A stretch of DNA of 64,000 nucleotides from Flavobacteriales bacterium UBA852 (GTDB lineage Bacteria; Bacteroidota; Bacteroidia; Flavobacteriales_E; Vicingaceae): positions 192,248 to 256,247 of the forward strand of contig DBGO01000016.1 in assembly GCA_002295925.1 (NCBI GenBank), read 5' to 3'. The notes beneath the pieces are model-generated. The model saw nothing but the letters and a program-made list of their open reading frames with translations. It was not told the DNA's origin and searched no databases. Each line of letters starts with the position of its first letter. The stretch's first letter is position 1. Below are positions 1 to 7,916 of this stretch, piece after piece. The translations under genes and the position numbers were made by a program.

Positions 1-945
1 TTTGAACAAAAAGAAGATGCCATACTTTTAAACTTCGGTTACCAAGGAATGGTATCGGCTATCGACAGTTTAGTTGACCGTAACGATGTAATCGTTTACG
101 ATGCCGAGTCGCACGCCTGCATCATTGATGGTGTTCGCTTGCACCAAGGAAAACGCTTTGTTTTTCAACACAATGATATTGAAAGTTTAGAAAAACAATT
201 GGAAAGAGCCGCTCGCATTGTAGAAGTTACCAATGGCGGTATTTTGGTAATTACCGAAGGGGTTTTCGGAATGAGCGGAAACCAAGGTAAATTAAAAGAA
301 ATTATTGCTCTTAAAGATAAAGTACCTTTCCGTTTATTTGTTGATGATGCACACGGATTTGGAACTATGGGTGCTACCGGAATGGGAACCGGCGAAGCTC
401 AAGGCGTGCAAGACGGAATTGATATTTACTTCGGAACGTTTGCAAAAGCAATGGCAAGTATTGGCGGTTTTATCGCCAGCGACGAATATGTAATTAATTA
501 TTTACGATACAATATGCGTTCGCAAATTTTTGCCAAATCATTACCCCTGCCCTTGGTAATTGGCGGTATGAAACGCTTGGAAATGCTGAGAACAAAACCC
601 GAGTTACGCGAAAAATTGTGGACTATTGTTAACGCATTACAATCAGGATTGAAAGATGCCGGCTTTAATATTGGTACAACAAACACACAAGTTACACCTG
701 TTATTTTACAAGGTGATGTGAACGAAGCTACCAATTTGGTAATGGATTTACGCGAAAATTACGGATTGTTCTGTTCTATCGTAATATATCCGGTTGTACC
801 AAAAGGAATCATCATGTTACGATTAATACCAACGGCAATGCATACCTTAGAAGATGTTAAATACACCGTAGATACATTCTCTAAAATCCGTGAAAAATTG
901 AAAAACGGAGAATATGCAACCGGTGAATTTGCTAAAGTTCAGTAA
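1..945 (+). CDS. spt: Serine palmitoyltransferase, 3' part (5' end outside window)
   Basis: A PLP-dependent alpha-oxoamine synthase that condenses serine with a long-chain acyl-CoA to 3-ketosphinganine, the first step of bacterial sphingolipid synthesis. The reading frame is open from base 1, so the N-terminus is missing. Visible are the PLP-binding DDAHGFG motif and the GTFAKAMASIGG segment, whose lysine (codon 445-447) is the expected Schiff-base residue. The C-terminal stretch 'FCSIVIYPVVPKG' and the 'LRENYGLF' context resemble Bacteroidales SPT more than Kbl or BioF, which are the alternative assignments within the fold family. A strong terminator follows the stop, so this is the end of a transcription unit. 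The family call is firm and the exact substrate is inferred. Confidence 0.85.
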   Translation, partial: FEQKEDAILLNFGYQGMVSAIDSLVDRNDVIVYDAESHACIIDGVRLHQGKRFVFQHNDIESLEKQLERAARIVEVTNGGILVITEGVFGMSGNQGKLKEIIALKDKVPFRLFVDDAHGFGTMGATGMGTGEAQGVQDGIDIYFGTFAKAMASIGGFIASDEYVINYLRYNMRSQIFAKSLPLPLVIGGMKRLEMLRTKPELREKLWTIVNALQSGLKDAGFNIGTTNTQVTPVILQGDVNEATNLVMDLRENYGLFCSIVIYPVVPKGIIMLRLIPTAMHTLEDVKYTVDTFSKIREKLKNGEYATGEFAKVQ

Positions 946-971
946 AGAAATAAATTCACTTTATAATTTTC

Positions 972-1006
972 AAACCGCTTCTTTTATCACGAAGCGGTTT
1001 TTTGTT
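972..1006 (+). terminator. Rho-independent terminator after spt
   Basis: Perfect 10-bp inverted repeat AAACCGCTTC / GAAGCGGTTT (972-981 and 991-1000) with a 9-nt loop, followed by a T-rich tract. It separates spt from the recF operon. Confidence 0.9.
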
Positions 1007-1050
1007 GATATTTATCAAAAGAATTAAATTCACAAAACCGTTTTATCGGG

Positions 1051-1058
1051 TAACTTTG
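1051..1058 (+). promoter_or_regulatory. Bacteroidota -7-like element upstream of recF
   Basis: TAACTTTG matches the TAnnTTTG -7 consensus of Bacteroidota primary-sigma promoters. It lies only 6 bp before the recF ATG, so the transcript would be nearly leaderless. I see no matching -33 TTG, so this is a weak call. Confidence 0.3.
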
Positions 1059-1064
1059 TTAAGA

Positions 1065-2162
1065 ATGTATTTACAACACTTAGCTTTATATCAATTTAAA
1101 AACCACGAGCATCTGACACTTGATTTTTCGGAGAAAACCGTTTGTATTTTAGGCAATAACGGGACAGGAAAAACAAATGTTCTTGATGCTATTTACTATT
1201 TATCCATCGGCAAGAGCTTTTTCAATGCGCAAGACATTCACAATATTCAACACGGGAAAAATGAATTTTCATTAAAAGGCATCTATTACATCGACAACGA
1301 AAAAGAAACCATTTTGTGCTCGGCAGGCACGCAAAGAAAAAAAACAATTAAAAGAAATGATAAACCTTACAAGCGATTAGCCGACCATTTAGGGTTAATT
1401 CCCGTTGTATTTATCAGTCCTACCGATATTTTATTATTGATTGAAGGCAGTGAAACACGCCGTAAATTTCTCGATGCATTTATCGGTCAATTAAATGCAA
1501 CCTACATTCAAGATTTAATCAATTATCAACGTACACTATTGCAACGCAATACACTCTTAAAGCAATTTGCCGAAAATCATTTTTTCGATGCCGAAACACT
1601 TTCGCTTTACGACGAAAAATTAATTCTTCTGAACGAAAAAATTCACTCCGTCCGCAAAGAATTTATTCAAGATTTTAAACCTTACTTTTTGGATTATTAC
1701 CGGAAACTCAGTCAAAAAAACGAACATATCGATTTACAATACGAATCGCAATTTCATGAAAACAACATTGCCGAAACATTTTCAAACAATCAAAAGCGTG
1801 ATTTGGCAGCCACACACACAACCACGGGGATCCATAAAGATGATTTGTTATTTTTGAAAGATGAACGCCCGATAAAAAAATCAGGAAGTCAAGGACAGCA
1901 AAAAACGTACCTTTTAGCACTAAAATTAGCTCAAACAGACTATTTAAAAAAACACGCCCAACAAACCCCTATTTTGTTATTGGATGATATTTTCGATAAA
2001 TTGGACGAACACCGACTGGGAAACCTTATGTCTTTACTGCACGATGAGGAATTAGGACAAATTTTTATCACCGACACCCATTTGCGACGCATACCCGAAA
2101 AACTAAACGCATTGGATATAAAACATCAAGTAATCGACCTGGAAAAAGAAATGCAAAAATGA
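1065..2162 (+). CDS. recF: DNA replication and repair protein RecF
   Basis: An SMC/ABC-like ATPase that binds gapped DNA with RecO and RecR and loads RecA at single-strand gaps. The Walker A motif GNNGTGKT is at residues 30-37, an ABC-signature-like SGSQGQQKT lies in the C-terminal third, and the Walker B segment ILLLDDIFDKLD follows. I start at the ATG at 1065 (365 residues), because 'MYLQHLALYQFKN' is the usual RecF N-terminus. An upstream TTG at 1002 would run into the preceding terminator and add a non-homologous leader. The stop overlaps the next start (ATGA), a conserved recF-DUF721 arrangement in this phylum. Confidence 0.95.
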   Translation: MYLQHLALYQFKNHEHLTLDFSEKTVCILGNNGTGKTNVLDAIYYLSIGKSFFNAQDIHNIQHGKNEFSLKGIYYIDNEKETILCSAGTQRKKTIKRNDKPYKRLADHLGLIPVVFISPTDILLLIEGSETRRKFLDAFIGQLNATYIQDLINYQRTLLQRNTLLKQFAENHFFDAETLSLYDEKLILLNEKIHSVRKEFIQDFKPYFLDYYRKLSQKNEHIDLQYESQFHENNIAETFSNNQKRDLAATHTTTGIHKDDLLFLKDERPIKKSGSQGQQKTYLLALKLAQTDYLKKHAQQTPILLLDDIFDKLDEHRLGNLMSLLHDEELGQIFITDTHLRRIPEKLNALDIKHQVIDLEKEMQK

Positions 2163-2452
2163 GCGATTTTAACACAAACGACATCGGCACTTTAATTGAA
2201 CAACTTTTACGCGCTTACGGCTACGATGAGCAGTTAAAACGTATCAAAGTAAAAGAATATTTTAAAGAATTGGTGGGCGAACAAATTGCCAAAAAAATTA
2301 CCGGCATTTATATTAAAGATAAAGTAATGGTGGTAAAAATATCTTCATCGGTGATGCGAAACGAATTACAATATGTAAAATCCGAATTGATAAAAAAAAT
2401 CAATCAATTTGCCCGTGACCCCGAATATATCGAAGAAATAATTCTAAAATAA
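2159..2452 (+). CDS. DUF721 (DciA-like) protein
   Basis: A small 97-residue DUF721 protein. Members called DciA help load the replicative helicase in bacteria that lack DnaC or DnaI; others are uncharacterised. The sequence has the typical 'IAKKITGIYIKDKVMVVKISSS' region followed by 'NELQYVKSELIKKIN', the core of the domain. It overlaps recF by 4 bp, so the two are translationally coupled. That neighbourhood supports a role in replication or repair, but a helicase-loading function is inferred from the family only. Confidence 0.8.
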   Translation: MSDFNTNDIGTLIEQLLRAYGYDEQLKRIKVKEYFKELVGEQIAKKITGIYIKDKVMVVKISSSVMRNELQYVKSELIKKINQFARDPEYIEEIILK

Positions 2453-2494
2453 GCCAATATTTCCATAAAACACTTTCTAACCAAAGAATTATCA

Positions 2495-2534
2495 AAATAT
2501 CCTATTGTCAAATAAAAAAAAAATAGGATATTTG
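2495..2534 (+). promoter_or_regulatory. Candidate rpsP promoter inside a perfect inverted repeat
   Basis: TTG at 2505-2507 and GATATTTG at 2527-2534, separated by 19 bp, fit the Bacteroidota -33/-7 layout (consensus TAnnTTTG, one mismatch). Both elements sit within a 12-bp perfect inverted repeat, AAATATCCTATT (2495-2506) and AATAGGATATTT (2522-2533). The predicted transcript start is about 30 nt before the rpsP ATG. The dyad could be an operator or an mRNA hairpin. There is no T tract after it, so it does not look like a terminator. Confidence 0.5.
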
Positions 2535-2570
2535 CCGCCATTATTTATTAACCAATTAAATTATTTAATT

Positions 2571-3146
2571 ATGCCTACAAAAATTAGATTACAAAGACAT
2601 GGTAAAAAACGTTATGCGTTTTTCCATATTGTAATTGCGGACAGTCGAGCCCCACGTGATGGGAAGTTTATTGAGAAAATAGGCGTTTACAATCCCAACA
2701 CCGATCCCGCAACAATTGAATTAAACTTTGACCGTGCTTTGCACTGGATTAAAGTTGGTGCACAACCTACCGATACTGTGCGTGCAATTCTTAAATACAA
2801 AGGAGTAATGTACAAAGACCACCTTGACCGAGGTGTGGCTAAAGGTGCATTTTCGCAAGAAGAAGCCGACAAAAGATTTGAAGCGTGGTTGAAAGAAAAA
2901 GAAGCTAAAATTGAAGGTAAAAAAGAAAAATTAACTGCCGCTCAAGAAGCTGCTCGTAAAGCTCAATTGGAAGCTGAGAAAGAAATCAATAAAAAACGTG
3001 AAGAAGAATTGGCTGCAAAAAATGCTCCTGAAGAAGTAGCAGAAGAAGCTCCTGCCGCCGAAGAAACTGAAGCACCTACAGCTGAAGAATCTACAGAAAC
3101 TGCAGAAGCTCCTGAAGCATCAGCTGAAGAAAAAACTGAAGAATAA
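2571..3146 (+). CDS. rpsP: 30S ribosomal protein S16 with acidic Ala/Glu-rich tail
   Basis: A small-subunit ribosomal protein of the 5' and central domains. The start is set at 2571, where 'MPTKIRLQRHGKKR' is the canonical S16 N-terminus; a 22-residue upstream extension in frame is not homologous. The core covers about residues 1-85. A lysine-rich linker and then a roughly 60-residue Ala/Glu/Thr-rich tail follow, giving 191 residues against about 80-90 in E. coli. Such extended S16 proteins are usual in Bacteroidota. It is followed 16 bp later by rimM, the classical S16 assembly partner. Confidence 0.95.
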   Translation: MPTKIRLQRHGKKRYAFFHIVIADSRAPRDGKFIEKIGVYNPNTDPATIELNFDRALHWIKVGAQPTDTVRAILKYKGVMYKDHLDRGVAKGAFSQEEADKRFEAWLKEKEAKIEGKKEKLTAAQEAARKAQLEAEKEINKKREEELAAKNAPEEVAEEAPAAEETEAPTAEESTETAEAPEASAEEKTEE

Positions 3147-3162
3147 TTTACATTTTTCAGCA

Positions 3163-3690
3163 ATGACCGTCGATGAAAATATTTATATCGGTCGGGTAAG
3201 TAAAATTGCTAAAAATACCAAAGAAATAACAGTTTTTCTGGAAGTAGATTTTTTATCAAAACCAAAATTTAACGAACCAATATTTGTAAGGATGAATGAA
3301 TCCGACCAAGTATTGGTTCCTTTTTTTATAAAATTCCATCATTTGGACAAAAATAAATTACGGTTGGAAATTGACGACATCTCTCACCCCGAAGATTTAT
3401 TACTCCTAAAAGATAAAGCGGTTTATTTATCAAAATCATTTAAAAACATTATAGAGCAAAACTATCAAGAAGAGCTTGAGCTGGAAGGTTTTAAGGTGAT
3501 AGATGAAGAATTGGGAGAAATCGGGATGGTGAATGATGTAATGGACATCAAAAAAAATCCGCTACTTTCGGTTCAAACCAATGAAGATAAAGAAATTTTT
3601 ATTCCGCTAAACGAGCGTTTTATTTTGGGTATCAATCCGGATGAACAAACGGTTTATGTATCCATTCCCGAAGATTTACTAAATTTATAA
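3163..3690 (+). CDS. rimM: Ribosome maturation factor RimM
   Basis: RimM binds S19 and promotes maturation of the 30S head. This 175-residue protein has an N-terminal beta-barrel region (about 1-90) and a C-terminal PRC-barrel: 'EGFKVIDEELGEIG' leads into 'LSVQTNEDKEIFIPL', with the tail 'DEQTVYVSIPEDLL'. The usual N-terminal glycine-rich motif is degenerate here (GRVSKIAKNTKEI). Position directly after rpsP supports the call. The typical trmD and rplS neighbours are absent. Confidence 0.88.
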   Translation: MTVDENIYIGRVSKIAKNTKEITVFLEVDFLSKPKFNEPIFVRMNESDQVLVPFFIKFHHLDKNKLRLEIDDISHPEDLLLLKDKAVYLSKSFKNIIEQNYQEELELEGFKVIDEELGEIGMVNDVMDIKKNPLLSVQTNEDKEIFIPLNERFILGINPDEQTVYVSIPEDLLNL

Positions 3691-3708
3691 CTGCTTACCT
3701 CCTATTTT

Positions 3709-4431
3709 ATGGAATTAAAAAGACTCAATAAAGCCATTGCCGAATCGGGCTATTGCTCTCGACGTGAAGCCGATAAACTGATTGAACAAGGACGCGTAAA
3801 AGTAAATGGCATTACGGCAGAATTGGGCTTAAAAGTATCGGACGATGATGAAATAAGCATCAACGGAAATGTCATCAATAAAAAAGTAAAAAAGGTTTAT
3901 TTGCAATTCAACAAGCCACGTGGAATTGAATGTACTACCGATACTTCCGTAAAAAACAATATCATTTCTTACATCAATTATCCCGAGCGTATTTTCCCTG
4001 TCGGGCGATTAGACAAAGCCAGTGAAGGTTTAATTTTTTTGACCAACGACGGTGATATTGTAAATAAAATATTACGCTCGCGAAACGGTCACGAAAAAGA
4101 ATATATTGTAACGGTAAACAAACCCATTACCAACGCTTTTATTAAGCAAATGCAAAACGGTGTACCTATTTTGGGCACGGTTACCAAAAATTGTAAAGTT
4201 GAAAAAATAAACAGCACGAAATTTAAAATTGTACTGACACAAGGATTGAATCGTCAAATCAGGAGAATGTGCGAATATTTGGGATACGATGTAGTAAAAC
4301 TGCTGCGCGTAAGAATTATGAATATTCGTTTGCAAAACCTGAAAAAAGGCGAATACCGGCATTTTACAGCAAAAGAATTAACCGAATTGAATGAACTTTT
4401 AAAAGATTCGGCAAAAACTTTTGATGAATAA
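3709..4431 (+). CDS. rluF: 23S rRNA pseudouridine synthase, RluF-type
   Basis: A 240-residue RsuA-family pseudouridine synthase. An S4 RNA-binding domain spans residues 1-60 ('AESGYCSRREADKLIEQG'), followed by the catalytic domain with 'NKPRGIECTTD', typical of RluF, and GRLDKASEG with catalytic Asp102. 'LTQGLNRQIRRMCEYLG' is the conserved RNA-contact motif. RluF of E. coli modifies U2604 of 23S rRNA; the exact target here is inferred. It lies 18 bp after rimM and probably belongs to the rpsP operon. Confidence 0.88.
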   Translation: MELKRLNKAIAESGYCSRREADKLIEQGRVKVNGITAELGLKVSDDDEISINGNVINKKVKKVYLQFNKPRGIECTTDTSVKNNIISYINYPERIFPVGRLDKASEGLIFLTNDGDIVNKILRSRNGHEKEYIVTVNKPITNAFIKQMQNGVPILGTVTKNCKVEKINSTKFKIVLTQGLNRQIRRMCEYLGYDVVKLLRVRIMNIRLQNLKKGEYRHFTAKELTELNELLKDSAKTFDE

Positions 4432-4455
4432 CTGTATTTTTATAAAAAAATTTAG

Positions 4456-4956
4456 ATGATGAAAAAACTGTCTCTTTTCTTAACCCTAAGTATTATATTG
4501 GTTGTGCAAACCGCTTTTGGGCAACAACAATTCAGCAACGATGAATTTGCAATAGAATATCCTGCAAACTGGTCATTGGACACCAGCGGAATAATGGGCA
4601 CGCAATTAATGATTATAAGTGAAATTGAAAAAGACGACCAATTTCGTGAAAATATAAATTTAATTATTCAAGATCTTCCGACCTACGATATTTCTTTAGA
4701 TGATTACACGAGTATTTCCGAAAAGCAAATAAAAGATGCTTTTGGTGAAAACAGCATTATGGAAAGTAAAAGGGAAAACGGAAAACACAAAATTGTTTAC
4801 AAAGGTACACAACAAGGTATTGAGATGATATTTGAGCAAATTTACATCATTAAAAACAACAAAGCTTATGTTTTAACCTTTACTTCTATCCCGGCGACTT
4901 ATGAAAAATTTAAAGCACCTGCCGAAAAAATATTGGAAAGTTTTAAGGTTAAATAA
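4456..4956 (+). CDS. Secreted PsbP/DcrB-like protein of unknown function
   Basis: A 166-residue protein with a cleavable signal peptide (MMKKLSLFLTLSIILVVQTAFGQ region; predicted cleavage after Ala-Phe-Gly). The mature part begins with 'FAIEYPANWSLD' and ends with 'KILESFKV', a pattern shared by PsbP-like and DcrB-like small periplasmic domains. No catalytic motif is visible. A second ATG at 4459 is an equally good start. It is separated from the convergent hutH by only 7 bp. Confidence 0.6.
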   Translation: MMKKLSLFLTLSIILVVQTAFGQQQFSNDEFAIEYPANWSLDTSGIMGTQLMIISEIEKDDQFRENINLIIQDLPTYDISLDDYTSISEKQIKDAFGENSIMESKRENGKHKIVYKGTQQGIEMIFEQIYIIKNNKAYVLTFTSIPATYEKFKAPAEKILESFKVK

Positions 4957-4963
4957 CAACTGA

Positions 4964-6469
4964 TTACTCTACCTCAATCCCGTAAGGCATTTGGCTATAT
5001 TCGTTTTCTACAAACCGTATTGACTTTTGTATTAAATGATGCATTTCCACGTCATTTTCAACATAAGGCACTTCTTTTCTGAAATCCGCTTTGAGTTTTT
5101 CAATTTCTTGAGAAGATTGCAACGGTTTTCTAAACTCCAGGGCTTGCGCGGCATTGAGCAATTCTATGGCAACCAAACGCTTTAAGTTGTCAAACATTCG
5201 TAACAAACGTGTAGCGGCATTTGCGCCCATACTAACGTGGTCTTCTTGTCCGTTGCTCGAATCAATGGTATCTACCGAACAAGGCGTTGCCAATTGCTTA
5301 TTCTGACTGACAATGGACGCTGCTGTATATTGCGGAATCATAAACCCGCTGTTCAATCCCGGATGTGCAACCAAAAAAGGCGGCAATTCTCTTTGCCCGG
5401 AAATCAACTTATACACACGACGTTCGGCAATATTGCCCATTTCGGCAACTGCCAAAGCCAAATAATCAAAAGCCATGGCTAATGGTTGTCCGTGAAAATT
5501 TCCGCCCGAAATAATTTTATCTTCATCAGGGAAAACCGTAGGGTTATCGGTTACGGAATTAATTTCGGTTTCCAGCACTTTTTCTACATAATCAACAGCA
5601 TCGCGGCAAGCACCCACAACTTGTGGTATGCAACGAAATGAATATGGGTCTTGCACGTGCTTTTTGGGTTGATTGACAATTTCGCTTCCCGAAAGGAAAC
5701 GGCGTATATTCATGGCTGTAATATACTGTCCGTTATGCGGGCGAACTTTATGAATCAACGCATCAAAAGGTTCTATTCTGCCATCAAAGGCATCTAATGA
5801 CATTGCGGCTACTTTTTCTGAAAAAAATGCCATTTTTCGCATCTGAATAATCATCCAAACACCAATAGAAGACATAAATTGCGTGCCGTTTAATAGTGCC
5901 AACCCTTCTTTTGACGATAATTTTAATGGCTCCAAACCTTCGGTCTGTAAGGCTTCAAGAGCGGGCATTTTGGTGCCTTTATAATAAACTTCGCCTTTCC
6001 CCAACAAAGGCAAACTCAAATGAGCGAGCGGCGCCAAGTCGCCGGAAGCACCCAACGAACCTTGCATATACACAACCGGAATGATATCTTTATTGTAAAA
6101 AGTCAATAATCGCTCAACGGTTTCAACCTTAGCTGCACTGTAACCTTGCGCCAATCCTTTGGCTTTGAGCAACAGCATAATTTTCACAATTTCCGAAGGC
6201 AACTCCTCACCTGTTCCGCATGCATGAGACATAACCAAGTTTTCTTGCAACTGTTCCAATTGATTGCTGTCGATTTTGGTATTGCACAACGACCCAAATC
6301 CTGTATTAATACCATAAATGGGTTGTGAACTTTGGGCTAACTTTTGGTCGAGATATGTCCTGCAACGGTTTATTTTTTCTTTTGCCGTTTCCGACAAACT
6401 TACTTCACCTTTATCTTCAATAAACCTGCTTAACTCCGCTATTTTTAACCAATTATGATTTATTTCCAT
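4964..6469 (-). CDS. hutH: Histidine ammonia-lyase
   Basis: Non-oxidatively deaminates L-histidine to trans-urocanate and ammonia, the first step of histidine catabolism. The 501 residues match the family length. The self-processing Ala141-Ser142-Gly143 that forms the MIO electrophile lies in 'GSLGASGDLAPLAHL'; 'NGTQFMSSIGV' and 'SNGQEDHVSMG' are further conserved active-site segments. Its ATG overlaps the hisS stop (TAATG). No hutU, hutI or hutG is present nearby. Tyrosine or phenylalanine ammonia-lyase activity is the alternative within the fold. Confidence 0.9.
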   Translation of the reverse strand: MEINHNWLKIAELSRFIEDKGEVSLSETAKEKINRCRTYLDQKLAQSSQPIYGINTGFGSLCNTKIDSNQLEQLQENLVMSHACGTGEELPSEIVKIMLLLKAKGLAQGYSAAKVETVERLLTFYNKDIIPVVYMQGSLGASGDLAPLAHLSLPLLGKGEVYYKGTKMPALEALQTEGLEPLKLSSKEGLALLNGTQFMSSIGVWMIIQMRKMAFFSEKVAAMSLDAFDGRIEPFDALIHKVRPHNGQYITAMNIRRFLSGSEIVNQPKKHVQDPYSFRCIPQVVGACRDAVDYVEKVLETEINSVTDNPTVFPDEDKIISGGNFHGQPLAMAFDYLALAVAEMGNIAERRVYKLISGQRELPPFLVAHPGLNSGFMIPQYTAASIVSQNKQLATPCSVDTIDSSNGQEDHVSMGANAATRLLRMFDNLKRLVAIELLNAAQALEFRKPLQSSQEIEKLKADFRKEVPYVENDVEMHHLIQKSIRFVENEYSQMPYGIEVE

Positions 6470-7818
6470 TAGTTGAACATTTTTAGAAATTCATTTTTAG
6501 AAATTGTATCTTGACTGCCTTCATGCATATTTTTCACAGTGAGTGTATCGTCTTTCATTTCATTTTCACCTGCCATTACTACATACTTCACTCCTTTTTC
6601 GTTGGCAAATTTCATTTGCTTTTTCATTTTTACATTATCCGGATACAATTCGGCATTGATGCCTTTTTCACGCAAAGCAAATAAAACAGGTAAACAATAA
6701 GCGGTTTCTTGTTTTCCAAAGTTGACAAACATGACTTCGGTTTGGTCTTGTGTAAAATCAGGAAAAGCATTGGTGGCCAACATAATATCATAAATGCGGT
6801 CGGCACCGAAAGATATACCCACACCACTTAATCCTTTTACACCAAAAACACCGGTTAAATCGTCGTATCTACCGCCTCCGCAAATGCTGGGAAAATCCTT
6901 GACTTTTACTTCAAAAATAGCGCCGGTGTAATAATTTAAGCCGCGAGCCAATGTAACATCGAATTTGAGTTTGGCACTTTTCAATCCGATTTGAGTTACA
7001 TAATTCATAACTTCTTCCAATTCCTCAACACCTTTTAAGCCTGTTTCCGAAGTGCTTAAACGATTTTTTAATTGAGCTAATCCGGGTTCTTCTTGTAAAA
7101 AAGAGGCAATTTCATCCAATTGTTTTTCTGTAAAACCTTTTTGCGCAAGTTCTTTTAACACACCTTCATTACCAACTTTATCCAACTTGTCGACCGCTAC
7201 GGTAAAGTCAATAATTTTATCGGCAATATCAAAAACCTCTGCCAATCCGGATAAAATTTTTCTGTTATTGATGTGAATGGTATAATCGGGAATTTTCAGT
7301 TCGGTCAAGACATCATCAAAAATTTTAATTAAATCTACTTCATTAAGCAAAGAATCCGACCCAATAATATCGGCATCGCATTGATAAAATTCTCTGTAAC
7401 GTCCTTTTTGTGGACGGTCGGCACGCCAAACCGGTTGAATTTGGAATCGCTTAAATGGAAAAGTAATATCATTTTGATGCATAACCACATAACGGGCAAA
7501 CGGCACAGTTAAATCATACCTTAATGCTTTTTCGCAAATATATTTGGTTAATTGATTGCTATTTTTTTCTTGCAATATCTTATCATTTACTTTTTTTAAA
7601 TAATCACCGCTGTTTAAGATTTTAAAAATTAAGCGGTCGCCTTCATCTCCGTATTTTCCCATCAAGGTTGAAAGGTTTTCCATTGCCGGCGTTTCTATCT
7701 GCTCAAATCCGTAACGTTTGAAAACTTTGGTTATCACGCTGAAAATATAATTGCGACGTTTCATCTCAACAGGTGAAAAATCGCGGGTTCCCTTAGGTAT
7801 GGAAGGTTTTTGTGCCAT
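6469..7818 (-). CDS. hisS: Histidyl-tRNA synthetase
   Basis: A class II aminoacyl-tRNA synthetase that charges tRNA-His. It is 449 residues with the N-terminal KGTRDF motif, motif 2 around 'FQIQPVWRADRPQKGR' and 'REFYQCDADIIG', the histidine-specific 'ARGLNYYTGAIFE' segment and a C-terminal anticodon-binding domain (about residues 355-449). It is co-transcribed with hutH through a one-base overlap, so a histidine-charging enzyme is coupled to a histidine-degrading one. A -7-like TATCTTTG lies upstream on the minus strand at 7844-7851. Confidence 0.95.
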   Translation of the reverse strand: MAQKPSIPKGTRDFSPVEMKRRNYIFSVITKVFKRYGFEQIETPAMENLSTLMGKYGDEGDRLIFKILNSGDYLKKVNDKILQEKNSNQLTKYICEKALRYDLTVPFARYVVMHQNDITFPFKRFQIQPVWRADRPQKGRYREFYQCDADIIGSDSLLNEVDLIKIFDDVLTELKIPDYTIHINNRKILSGLAEVFDIADKIIDFTVAVDKLDKVGNEGVLKELAQKGFTEKQLDEIASFLQEEPGLAQLKNRLSTSETGLKGVEELEEVMNYVTQIGLKSAKLKFDVTLARGLNYYTGAIFEVKVKDFPSICGGGRYDDLTGVFGVKGLSGVGISFGADRIYDIMLATNAFPDFTQDQTEVMFVNFGKQETAYCLPVLFALREKGINAELYPDNVKMKKQMKFANEKGVKYVVMAGENEMKDDTLTVKNMHEGSQDTISKNEFLKMFN

Positions 7819-7916
7819 CTTTTATAAATTTCATTATTTTCGGCAAAGATATTCATTTCGCCGGCTTTTATACATTCTTCAGTATGTTTTATGTTATAAG
7901 GACTATTTGAGCATTC

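Noticed and set aside
1002..1064. Upstream in-frame extension of recF starting with TTG at 1002
   Set aside because: It begins inside the terminator hairpin's T tract and the added 21 residues do not resemble RecF; the ATG at 1065 starts the canonical N-terminus.
2505..2570. Longer rpsP start
   Set aside because: The extension would be translated from within the candidate promoter and inverted repeat, and S16 universally begins near MPTKIRL.
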